Of a DNA stretch of 64,000 nucleotides, positions 32,134-41,084 are shown in pieces; position 1 is the stretch's first letter, and each line of letters opens with the position of its first letter. The position numbers and the translations under genes were made by a program. The stretch is from Coenobita brevimanus (Eukaryota > Arthropoda > Malacostraca > Decapoda > Coenobitidae), in the NCBI GenBank assembly GCA_032717465.1, contig CM064658.1, positions 8,966,616-9,030,615 of the forward strand. The letters run 5' to 3'. Below the pieces are notes generated by a model. The model was not told where the DNA came from. It saw nothing but the letters and a program-made list of their open reading frames with translations, and did no database searches.

Positions 32134-32691
32134 ATGGATACATACTTCAGTAAAACAAATTTGGAAAAGAAAAGGGATAAAAGTAAAAAGCAAAATGATG
32201 ATTTCTACCAAGAACTGGTTGAAGTGGAGACTCACAATAGACTGGTTGAACGTGTACACAAACTAGAAATGGCTTTCAAAAATGAAATTGATGAAATAAA
32301 GAAGCAGATGCACTTGCAAAAGGAAGAAATAGAAAAACTGGGAAGGGAGGCCAATAAGAAAGACACAACCATCAGTGAACTAACAGTGGAATTGAATACC
32401 CTTAGGAAGAAAGTGAGTGAAATGGGAAGTACAGTAGTTAATCACGAGAGTGTTATGGAAGAGTTAAAAAATGACACAGAGACAATTAGACAAGCAAGCA
32501 GTCTTATGGACCAGAGCAGTGATATTGAGGAGAAGATAACACAGGTGAATGAAGCTGTGCAAAGCTACAAAAATGATGTAGAAATCACGTATGCTGAAAT
32601 GGTGAAAGTAAAGAAAGACTTAGAAACAAGGGTGGAGGAAAAAAACATTAAAAAGGAAGTGAAAAGAATAATCCAAAACAATCAAAGTTAG
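32134..32691 (+). CDS. CR1-like LINE ORF1, N-terminal coiled-coil part
   Basis: 185 codons starting at an ATG. Very rich in Lys and Glu with heptad-like spacing from about residue 30 to 180 (for example KLEMAFKNEIDEIKKQMHLQ), so a coiled coil like those that trimerise LINE ORF1 RNA-binding proteins. The frame ends at TAG after NNQS. The text of the next frame (..KLVRDSVEINKSIVITGIEE) continues the protein sense, so a single-base indel near 32670-32690 separates the two parts. The predicted role is an RNA chaperone binding LINE RNA. Confidence 0.78.
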   Translation: MDTYFSKTNLEKKRDKSKKQNDDFYQELVEVETHNRLVERVHKLEMAFKNEIDEIKKQMHLQKEEIEKLGREANKKDTTISELTVELNTLRKKVSEMGSTVVNHESVMEELKNDTETIRQASSLMDQSSDIEEKITQVNEAVQSYKNDVEITYAEMVKVKKDLETRVEEKNIKKEVKRIIQNNQS

Positions 32692-33125
32692 TCAGAGATT
32701 CAGTAGAAATAAATAAATCAATAGTAATCACTGGTATAGAAGAGGAAGAAATTAAAAACAAAATCACTAGAGACAAAAAGGAGATGGCAAATGTAATGAG
32801 CTTACTGAAAGAAGTATCAGAGGAAATCTGTAGTAAAGACATAGAAGAACACAAAAGGTTAGGGAAATACGAGAAAAGCAAGACAAGACCTCTAAAGGTG
32901 ACTTTCCAGAGTGTAAACACTGCGGAAGAGATACTAAAAAATGCAAAGAATCTTATGGAAAAAGAGGAGTTCAAAAATGTATGGATAAAAAGATGTCTGA
33001 CACAAGAGGAACTGGAATTACTGAAAGAGAAAAGGGAGGAAGCAAAAACAAAAAATGAGGGAAGATCAGAAGAGGACAAGAAGAAATTTTTTTACAAAGT
33101 AATAGGATTGCAGGTACGAAAGTGA
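32692..33125 (+). CDS. CR1-like LINE ORF1, C-terminal RNA-binding part (frameshifted)
   Basis: This continues ORF1 in another frame. A Met occurs at 32784, but the frame is already open from about 32660. It contains IVITGIEEEEIKNK (first beta strand of an RRM-like fold), EEHKRLGKYEKSKTRPLKVT (the R-x-GKY...RP-KV pattern typical of LINE ORF1 RRM domains) and ELELLKEKREEAKTKNE near the end, stopping at TGA 33123-33125. It overlaps the ORF2 frame by four bases (33122-33125). Confidence 0.78.
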
Positions 33126-35992
33126 TACACAAACAGGATGGAAGAAAAAGGAGGAAGGTAGTAGAACCATGTTATGACAAGTATATAAACAAGATGATAA
33201 AGTTGATGTACTCAAATGTGGATGGAATGGTATCTAAATTACTAGAGATGAATGATTATGTCAGAGAAAATGAACCACAAATAATATGCCTAACTGAGAC
33301 AAAATTAACACCAAGGATATCCAATGACATACTAAACTTAGAGGAATACAATATATGGAGAAGAGACAGAAATTTAAAAAAAGGAGGAGGAATTATAATA
33401 TTAACTAAGAAAAATCTAAAAGTCAAGGAAATAAACCTAGATATACCATTACAAGTAGAACTGATTGCAGTAGAGATCGACACATCTGAAGGTAAAGTAA
33501 TTGTAGCCAATTTGTATATGCCACCCAGATCAAACACATGGGAAAGAGACGAATATGAAGACCTGGCAGAGAGTACAATTCAGAGTATAAGATCCTTGCT
33601 ACATAAAATGGAAGAGAAATCGGAAAGAATTATACTAACTGGGGATTTCAATACAAATATAAATTGGAATACTCTAGATATAAATAGCCAAGAAAGCTGT
33701 TGGGACCAAAAGCTCTTGGATCTCGTACAAGAGTTTTTCTTAACGCAACATGTGAGGGAAACCACTAGAAAAAGAGGACTTGATGTACCTTCAGTGCTAG
33801 ATCTAATATTTACTAGGCAAGAAAATGAACTAAATTATAACTTCAGGATAGCATATGACATAGTAAACAGCAATGACAGTTACAAAAAGAGCCTAAACTA
33901 TAAAAAGGGAAATTATCAAGACCTAAAGAAGTATTTCTTAGAAGTTGATTGGGAAAATGAGCTTAGAGGACAAGATTTAAATGCTGTATATAAAAAATTT
34001 TGTGAATTTTATGAAATAGGAGTCCAGAAGTACATCCCAAGGCACAAAGAAGCAGATAAGAAAATACAGAAATGGTTCAATACAGAATGTAAAAAATCAA
34101 AAGAAAGAAGAGATTTGTTGTGGAATAGATACAGAAGACACAATAGTGAAAGGGCGTATAATAATTACAAACAGGCAAGAAACGACTATACAAGAATAAG
34201 GAGGGAAGCCCGAAAACAGTTTGAGGAGGATATAATAAATAAAAGTAGTGATCAACCGAAGCTGTTTTACAGCTATATCAGAAGCAAAACCAAAGTAAAA
34301 GATATAATACAATCCATCACGGACGAGGGAATCACTTATACACAAGAGAAAGATATTTGTGAAGCACTAAATAAGAATTTCCAATTAGTTTTTACAGAAG
34401 AAAAAAATTTTGAGAGGGAATATGTAGAACACGCATGTCCACACATACTACCAGATATACAAATAGCAGAAAAAGTAATACAAGAGGAGTTAAGTAGATT
34501 AGACAGAGGAAAAGCAAATGGTCGTGATGAAATTTCATGTTGGGTGTTACGAGAATGTGCAAAGGAGTTATGTAAACCATTATTTTTAATTTTCAAGAAA
34601 TCCTTGAGTCAAAGGAAACTACCTGATATTTGGAAAAAAGCAAATATAGTCCCCTTATTCAAGAAAGGAAATAGACAAAATCCTCTCAACTACCGACCAG
34701 TATCACTGACCAGTGTTGTAAGCAAGGTATTAGAAAAACTTATAAGAAAAGCTTGGGTAAATCATCTAGAAGAACACAGTATGATAACAGAAAGACAGTT
34801 TGGTTTCAGAAAAGGAAAATCATGTGTTACTAATCTGTTGAGCTACTATGACAGAGTAACAAACACAATACAGGAAAGGGAAGGATGGGTGGACAGTATC
34901 TATTTAGATTTCAAGAAAGCTTTTGACACAGTACCACACCAAAGACTTTTATGGAAGCTGTACCATCAAGGAGGAATTCGAGGCAAACTGTTTTGTTGGA
35001 TGCAAGACTTTTTCATAAAAAGAGAAATGAGGACAGTACTAAGAGGAAACTACTCATCATGGAAAGAAGTGACTAGTGGAGTACCACAGGGTTCGGTGCT
35101 GGCACCAATCATGTTTCTAGTGTACATAAATGATATAAACAGTAACACTGGAAATGAGAGCTATCTGAATATGTTTGCAGATGATGCAAAAATACAAAGG
35201 AGAATTACTAGCACAGACTCTTGTAGGGAGCTACAAGAAGAATTAAATAAACTTCATGAATGGAGTAGTACATGGCAAATGGAATTCAATGTGGACAAGT
35301 GTCATGTAATCAAGTTTGGTAAAAGTGGAAAAAGACCTGATTGGGATTATAAGTTAGGAAATAAAACCCTATACACATCAGAAAGAGAGAAAGCCCTAGG
35401 TGTGATTATCAATAACAGACTATCTCCGGCTGACCACATCAGCGAGAAGGTACGGAACATGTATACACTGCTTGCAAATATGAGAATAGCATTCACATAC
35501 ATAAATGAAGACATGCTAAGAAGGATAATAACATCATTCATTAGACCAACCCTGGAATATGCATCAGTAGTCTGGAGTCCTCATCTCAAAACGCATATAG
35601 ACAAGATTGAAAAAGTTCAAAGGGCCGCTACAAGATGGATACCAAGCTTAAGGGACCTAAGCTACGAAGAAAGACTAAATAAACTGAATCTACCAACACT
35701 ACAGGAGAGAAGGAAAAGAGGTGACATGATAATGCTATATAAGTGCATATCAGGAAAGGAGAAAATAGACATAAATGATTACTTAACATATGGAGAAGCA
35801 TCAGCAAGAGGACACTGCAAAAAACTGCATAAGAAGAGAGGTGATAAAGACGTAAGGAAATTCAGTTTCCCAAACAGAGCAATTGATCAATGGAATGCAC
35901 TACCGAATGAAATAGTGTGTGCCAAAACAATTCACAAATTTAAGGATATGTACGATAAATATTGTCTAAGACACGGGACAATACGAGCTTGA
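33122..35992 (+). CDS. CR1-like LINE ORF2: endonuclease-reverse transcriptase, open, EN motif deleted
   Basis: An uninterrupted 956-codon frame. The frame opens at GTG; the first ATG is near 33194 just before LMYSNVDGM. Endonuclease blocks: IICLTETKL (about 57, catalytic Glu), NLYMPP (about 130), ILTGDFNTNINW (about 173). RT blocks: YRPVSLTSVVSKVLEKL (about 523), YLDFKKAFDTVPHQ (about 593), SGVPQGSVLAP (about 653) and MFADDAKI (about 684, catalytic FADD). The C-terminal KVQRAATRWIPSLRD block is present and there is no RNase H. Compared with copy 2, 51 bp (17 codons) are missing just after LIFTRQENE (about 33827), removing the GKSxH segment that carries the endonuclease SDH motif. The RT looks intact but the endonuclease should be dead. 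Confidence 0.9.
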   Translation: MIHKQDGRKRRKVVEPCYDKYINKMIKLMYSNVDGMVSKLLEMNDYVRENEPQIICLTETKLTPRISNDILNLEEYNIWRRDRNLKKGGGIIILTKKNLKVKEINLDIPLQVELIAVEIDTSEGKVIVANLYMPPRSNTWERDEYEDLAESTIQSIRSLLHKMEEKSERIILTGDFNTNINWNTLDINSQESCWDQKLLDLVQEFFLTQHVRETTRKRGLDVPSVLDLIFTRQENELNYNFRIAYDIVNSNDSYKKSLNYKKGNYQDLKKYFLEVDWENELRGQDLNAVYKKFCEFYEIGVQKYIPRHKEADKKIQKWFNTECKKSKERRDLLWNRYRRHNSERAYNNYKQARNDYTRIRREARKQFEEDIINKSSDQPKLFYSYIRSKTKVKDIIQSITDEGITYTQEKDICEALNKNFQLVFTEEKNFEREYVEHACPHILPDIQIAEKVIQEELSRLDRGKANGRDEISCWVLRECAKELCKPLFLIFKKSLSQRKLPDIWKKANIVPLFKKGNRQNPLNYRPVSLTSVVSKVLEKLIRKAWVNHLEEHSMITERQFGFRKGKSCVTNLLSYYDRVTNTIQEREGWVDSIYLDFKKAFDTVPHQRLLWKLYHQGGIRGKLFCWMQDFFIKREMRTVLRGNYSSWKEVTSGVPQGSVLAPIMFLVYINDINSNTGNESYLNMFADDAKIQRRITSTDSCRELQEELNKLHEWSSTWQMEFNVDKCHVIKFGKSGKRPDWDYKLGNKTLYTSEREKALGVIINNRLSPADHISEKVRNMYTLLANMRIAFTYINEDMLRRIITSFIRPTLEYASVVWSPHLKTHIDKIEKVQRAATRWIPSLRDLSYEERLNKLNLPTLQERRKRGDMIMLYKCISGKEKIDINDYLTYGEASARGHCKKLHKKRGDKDVRKFSFPNRAIDQWNALPNEIVCAKTIHKFKDMYDKYCLRHGTIRA

Positions 35993-36036
35993 CTCATTCC
36001 TGTAAAGATACAATTAGGTAAGAACAATTAGGTAAG

Positions 36037-36038
<2 letters not shown>

Positions 36039-36088
<50 letters not shown>
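36039..36088. repeat. (AC)n microsatellite at the 3' end of the CR1-like LINE
   Basis: About 25 AC units fused to the final AACA of the LINE 3' repeat. It may have grown from the element's 3' repeat or have been present at the target. Confidence 0.94.
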
Positions 36089-36092
<4 letters not shown>

Positions 36093-36435
36093 CAATTATA
36101 CCTATCTTTCATGCACATGAAGTGATAAGTTTCTTGACCACCGTTGTTGGCACTATGGTGTTATTTGCGTCTTTTTTTTTTTTGGGGGGGGGAGAGAATG
36201 AAATTAAAACTAAATGGTCATACTATAGTAGGATTAGTGTGCCGCAGACTGCAAGGTGGTGGTAGGGTGACAAGGTGAGGTGACGTTGGAAATCTGGAAT
36301 GTGTGGGATTAGGTGTTATCAGGTGGCACTACGTCAAACAGTACCAGCCTCTATACACTGCTGGCATAAGGCGGTATCTTGTAGACGGCCAACACCTCGG
36401 TCTGTAGAGTGTTGCCAGGTCGTAATTTACCAATA
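36089..36435. other. Unidentified 347-bp segment between LINE and right 25-bp repeat
   Basis: No coding text. If the 25-bp repeats are target duplications, this segment moved with the LINE (3' transduction). Contains a T10G9 homopolymer patch at about 36173-36191. Confidence 0.5.
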
Positions 36436-36460
36436 TCTCATATAATAATAAATGAATTAG
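36436..36460 (+). repeat. 25-bp direct repeat, right copy
   Basis: Exact match of 31818-31842. The flanking bases differ (ACGGAAAC here, CACACACA at the left), so identity is limited to the 25 bases. Confidence 0.8.
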
Positions 36461-38443
36461 ACGGAAACAACTTATAATTAAAATATAACAATAGGCATTA
36501 TTTTCAATCATAAACTTTTATCCTGACCCAAGAAACACGTTAGAAATAGAACTGTTGGTGCTGAGTGGTTCACAATACTAAAATGCCACGTGAGGGAGGA
36601 GGAGTTTCCGACACGCAATTACTGCTCCAGCGATGGTTTGACACGAATTACATACACTTAAAAAGTAAACTGAAAATCATTCATAGTTCTCTTCATTTAC
36701 TTGCCTAGAAAACACAATCAAGATTCATACACAAAAATATGACAACCATTCATTACCACAGGATTTGGATTGCCGTTTGTGTCACCCTTTGGATAACAAC
36801 CAGCAACAATGGATCTGTATACAGTCATTCGTCCAGTAACGTGTTATAGAAAGTTTTAATTTTAAGGGTACTGATTATATTGAAATTATCTAGAAGCCCA
36901 CACAAACAAACATTTGACAATCACGCCAATATTGAGAAACATCACAGTAGAGTGAAGGGAAACAGGAAAAACTCGGCTGGCTGAAACTAATAATAAAAAA
37001 ATATCGTGTTTAAGTCACAGCTGGGGTTCGAGATTAAAATTTAAGCATCATATTGGGAAAATTATAATACTTATTTACAGTATGATGAATTACTCTTATG
37101 AAAGATTTAGTGGAGAAATAACATATATAAATCATGTTGACCGCCGTTAATGCTTTGGTTTCAGTAATGAGATAACACTCAAGTAGCAGTAGTAGATCTG
37201 TTCAAGTAGATCCATCCACCGTAGACAAGTAGCTACCCCTTCAGGGACGGCCAGTGCAGTGAACCATTGCTGCCTTGCTGTGGACGGGTCATTGCAGTGG
37301 CGAGGCGCGGGCAAGAGTGTGGAGGTTTGGCTCTTGGATGGACGCAGCATTTGTCTGTCCACCCAGGTAACAGTGGCACGGTATTAGGCTGCCCAGCACC
37401 CCGTTATTGGCTTATATGTTACCAACCGGCATTGTAAATGGTTTCTTTGGTTACAGGAAAACCATTATGTTTTCACATAGTGTATAGTCTCCACATAGAA
37501 GGAATCGGCAGTACAACATCAAATGAGTGGATGATGATCGCCACCACCTACCACTTAGTTTGTTGTTGTTCAGTAAACTTGGTCTGTCATGCCGAGCAGA
37601 CCCATCATCCACAGGCACATAGCCGCCCAGCAATGTAGGCAAAATATGGTATGGCACAATACTATATGTAAGTACGGTATGTAACTATATAGCTATAGAT
37701 AACAATATATAAACAGGTAGTTATGTCTGAAGTTCTCCAGGAAGAGACAACTAAACATCCCCTTGCCTAGACTAATCAACAATGCCAAACACCTCTGATC
37801 ATGTGCCGGAAACATGACGGGCACACACACACACACACACACACACATACGTTCGCACACGTACGCCCACACTCTTTAGCCGGAAGCCAGAGGAGGATAT
37901 AAGTCCGATATCACATGTCGGAAGGTTAGAGCACCAGAGAGAAGGAGAGAGCACCAGAGAGAACAAGAGAGAGAACCAGAGAGATCACAAGACAGAGCAG
38001 GAGAGAGAGCCAGTTAGAGAACCAGAGATGGCCAGGAGAGAAGGAGAGACAACGAGATTGCCAGAGAACAATAGGGAGTAGGAGAGTGAGAGTAAACAGG
38101 AGGGCCGCAGCCAGCACAAACTGCTACTAACCATACACGGGTCACGCCAAGCTCTTAAACATTTATTCAAGTAACTGTCTCACACTGAACTCCATCGACC
38201 CCAGTGTGCCTATTTCACCACACCACTTAAAATACGAAGAGGATAACGGAACAGAGAAGGCCTAAACTGACATCTCCTACAACGCCTCAACCACAACTCC
38301 ACGATTTACGAGAAACACGAGCTACGATAACTCTGCCTCCCCCCCCCACACACACACACACCAGAATTCTACAATCATCTTTCCAACCTCTCAAGAAACA
38401 GTAGTAGAAATGAACACAGAATCTTCCCATCCATGTTACGTTA
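36461..38443. other. ~2 kb without genes; minor repeats
   Basis: 37822-37848 is a short (CA)n. 37921-38100 is a purine-rich imperfect repeat of GAGAGCACCAGAGAGAA-like units. 37498-37570 matches 44530-44600 in inverted orientation (shared GAGTGGATGATG and GCCACCACCTACCACT). No exon recognised. Confidence 0.55.
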
Positions 38444-38500
38444 GTGGACTCTGCCTCAGGAGTGATGTGGCTGGTGGTTGAATGGACTCCTTGCATTTCA
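38444..38500 (-). pseudogene. Possible relic of fucosidase exon D
   Basis: The minus strand reads MQGVHSTTSHITPEAES, close to the C-terminal MQGVQPVTNRIIPDEE of exon D (38699-38830). Over about 51 bases the DNA is roughly 70 percent identical by eye. The upstream two thirds of the exon is shortened and not readable. It lies about 200 bp downstream of the real exon D on the same strand, so a partial tandem duplication is the simplest reading. Weak call. Confidence 0.4.
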
Positions 38501-38647
38501 TTCTTCCCATTTCATACAAACTTCAGACTGGAAAGGTTAGATTTTATAGACCACATTTGTTGAATATAGCTTCCTAGAAAAAAGATTAAAAAAATAGTCT
38601 ATGGGAGCAAAAAAATAGCAAGGAAAAACTGCAATTGGATTCAAGAG

Positions 38648-38653
38648 TTTAAT
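38648..38653 (-). promoter_or_regulatory. Candidate polyadenylation signal of the minus-strand fucosidase gene
   Basis: On the minus strand ATTAAA (plus TTTAAT) lies about 46 bases after the exon D stop codon, a usual distance. ATTAAA is the commonest variant of AATAAA. Short A/T-rich strings are frequent here, so this is only a candidate. Confidence 0.35.
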
Positions 38654-38698
38654 AGAGGAAGACAATAATTTCCAGCCATGCAGCGTGGGTCCACTCGG

Positions 38699-38830
38699 CT
38701 ACTCCTCGTCGGGAATGATGCGATTGGTGACTGGCTGGACCCCTTGCATCGACAGCACCCATGCCCACTTTCCATCCACCTCTGACATGCTTGGAAACGC
38801 CACTTGAAGTCCACTTTTCACTGGCTTGAA
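38699..38830 (-). CDS. Alpha-L-fucosidase terminal exon D (minus-strand gene)
   Basis: Final coding exon. The acceptor pyrimidine tract ends CAG just above 38830. The frame reads FKPVKSGLQVAFPSMSEVDG, then KWAWVLSMQGVQPVTNRI, then IPDEE and a TAG at 38701-38699. It is the C-terminal strand region of the GH29 beta-sandwich domain. Phase 0 matches the end of exon C (GALQ at 59810), so C and D join cleanly although they lie about 21 kb apart with a full I-group LINE, a CR1-like LINE and an LTR element between them. It is equal in length (43 codons) to exon D' at 21884-22015, and better conserved relative to family consensus (FKPVK..GLQV.FP). Confidence 0.88.
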   Translation of the reverse strand, partial: FKPVKSGLQVAFPSMSEVDGKWAWVLSMQGVQPVTNRIIPDEE

Positions 38831-39034
38831 CTGCAGATGGAAAAATGAGATGGTATGGGTTGGTCTTTATTTTATTTTCTAGTTTAATCTTGTTCCTGCC
38901 TGACAAATTATTATACAGATTGACCTGAACTGTTATCATGAAAAGCAAGAGGTTAGACGGGTTGGTGCTGGGCTGTCAGCTGCCACGACAGACATTTTCA
39001 ACCTGCTTAGAATGAGGCGTTGATGTATTGTTTT

Positions 39035-39234
<200 letters not shown>

Positions 39235-39239
39235 ATGTG

Positions 39240-39545
39240 GCAACAAAATACTAAAAAAGCTTTTAAACGATTGAGATCAAACTTGGAAGAGTTGAAGACT
39301 TTCCCGGGAATTGATTTCAGATTTGTTTATTTGCTTGTATTTTTTTAAGAAAAACAGGACAAAGGTCAAAGTCTGACGGAAAGGTCAACTTGAAAGCCTT
39401 TGAACAGATTTAGACCTAATTTGATGATAGTGTTGAGAGTATGGCTAAAATGAAGTGGCTCGATTTGTCAAAATCAGACAAAAATCAATGTCATAGGTTA
39501 ATGTCTGTTGTTTGACGATATAACTCGAGTAGTTTTGGTTTAGTT
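39240..39545. repeat. Left flank of the minisatellite: diverged dispersed repeat
   Basis: Contains AAACTTGGAAGAGTTGAAG, AAGGTCAAAGTCTGACGGAAA and CAAAATCAGACAAAAATCAA, wording typical of the same non-coding repeat class as 30420-30795. Together with 40560-40790 it suggests that the minisatellite expanded inside one such element. Confidence 0.5.
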
Positions 39546-40541
39546 TACACAACGTAACAGAAGCACCGAGGGTGACACAACGTAACAGAAGCACCGAGGG
39601 TGACACAACGTAACAGAAGCACCGAGGGTGACACAACGTAACAGAAGCACCGAGGGTGACAACGTAACAGAAGCACCGAGGGTGACACAACGTAACAGAA
39701 GCACCGAGGGGAACACAACGTAACAGAAGCACCGAGGGTGACACAACGTAACAGAAGCACCGAGGGTGACACGACGTAACAGAAGCACCGAGGGTGACAA
39801 CGTAACAGAAGCACCGAGGGTGACACAACGTAACAGAAGCACCGAGGGTGACAACGTAACAGAAGCACCGAGGGTGACACAACGTAACAGAAGCACCGAG
39901 GGGAACACAACGTAACAGAAGCACCGAGGGTGACACAACGTAACAGAAGCACCGAGGGTGACACAACGTAACAGAAGCACCGAGGGTGACAACGTAACAG
40001 AAGCACCGAGGGTGACACAACGTAACAGAAGCACCGAGGGGGACACAACGTAACAGAAGCACCGAGGGGGACACAACGTAACAGAAGCACCGAGGGGGAC
40101 ACAACGTAACAGAAGCACCGAGGGGGACACAACGTAACAGAAGCACCGAGGGGGACACAACGTAACAGAAGCACCGAGGGGGACACAACGTAACAGAAGC
40201 ACCGAGGGGAACACAACGTAACAGAAGCACCGAGGGGGACACAACGCAACAGAAGCACCGAGGGCGACACAACGTAACAGAAGCACCGAGGGTGACACAA
40301 CGTAACAGAAGCACCGAGGGTGACACAACGTAACAGAAGCACCGAGGGTGACACAACGTAACAGAAGCACCGAGGGGGACACAACGCAACAGAAGCACCG
40401 AGGGGGACACAACGTAACAGAAGCACCGAGGGGGACACAACGTAACAGAAGCATCGAGGGGGACACAACGTAACAGAAGCACCGAGGGTGACACAACGTA
40501 ACAGAAGCACCGAGGGGGACACAACGTAACAGAAGCACAAA
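39546..40541. repeat. 28-bp minisatellite, about 36 units
   Basis: The unit is ACACAACGTAACAGAAGCAC plus CGAGGGTG (28 bp). Variants are arranged in blocks: GGGTGAC units and four 26-bp units (lacking one AC; near 39656, 39797, 39851 and 39987) occur in the left half, while GGGGGAC units dominate 40030-40530. Because 28 is not a multiple of 3 and the unit has no stop on the minus strand, all three minus frames stay open (379, 332 and 387 codons; CYVVSPSVLLLRCVTLGAS-type text). These frames have no start or splice context and I do not call them genes. Confidence 0.96.
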
Positions 40542-40559
40542 GGGTCAGCCGAGGACTTG

Positions 40560-40790
40560 GAACTTTGATTGAGGTCACGGTCACTGGGGAAGGCCAGGCT
40601 GAAGAGTTTTGATCTGATCTGGACCACTCCTATTGGCAAGGATGAAGTTCTGGCAAAGATGAAGGAAATAAATTCTTTAGAACAACCGGTCCAAAGACCA
40701 GACCTCAAGGCAAAGTCAAATGTTCGACCCTTTGAAAAACTGCAGGGCGTGGGTGAGCTAGCCTACTCTCCGAGTGCTTCTGGTTAATTT
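40560..40790. repeat. Right flank of the minisatellite: diverged dispersed repeat end
   Basis: Ends GGTGAGCTAGCCTACTCTCC then GAGTGCTTCTGGTT, the same terminal wording (CTCTCYGAGTGCTTTCTAGTT type) as the repeat at 30420-30795. The frame 40569-40787 is inside it and is not considered a gene. Confidence 0.55.
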
Positions 40791-41084
40791 TGCTCTATTT
40801 AGTATAAGAGAACACTCTGCCGACTTAAAAATATATTATCATGCTGCTGAGTGTTTAACTTTCTTAGTGGGATGAGTAGATCAGTCTGACATTAGGCATC
40901 TGACACAATGAAATTCTTTCACGGGTAACCTTTCAAATGTAAAAACTATTGACACTTCTTTCATCTGTTACCTGGTGGCAGAATTTCTCTTATTATGTGG
41001 GCGATTTTATGCTCACTGTCCTGACTGAGGTGCATGCAACAGACACATCATCGGCTGGCCTAGAGAGAAGGTTTCTACATCACC

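Larger units (their letters stand above)
31843..36040 (+). mobile_element. CR1-like LINE, copy 1, near full length
   Basis: Non-LTR retrotransposon with about 290 bp of leader, ORF1 (32134-33125, one frameshift), ORF2 (33122-35992, open) and a short 3' end: after the ORF2 stop come about 10 bp, then GTAAAGATACA and two copies of a 14-bp unit ATTAGGTAAGAACA, followed by (AC)n. CR1-type 3' ends commonly carry short tandem repeats and not poly(A). The CR1-like call rests on ORF2 C-terminal text (KVQRAATRWIPSLRDLSYEE) and on the absence of RNase H. A second copy at 53473-59764 confirms the 3' end. Confidence 0.88.

Noticed and set aside
31683..36325. 14-bp inverted match (CACCTGATAACACC) on either side of the CR1-like LINE
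   Set aside because: In a 64-kb window several 14-mer inverted pairs are expected by chance; the 25-bp direct repeat is the meaningful signal there.
39546..40541. Regular 28-bp direct repeats resembling a CRISPR array
   Set aside because: There are no unique spacers: the units are head-to-tail, and the genome is eukaryotic with introns and LINEs.
39445..40708. Three overlapping minus-strand frames of 332-387 codons with a CYVVSPSVLLLRCVTLGAS-type repeat
   Set aside because: They are translations of a 28-bp minisatellite that happens to lack stops; no start, splice or codon-bias support.
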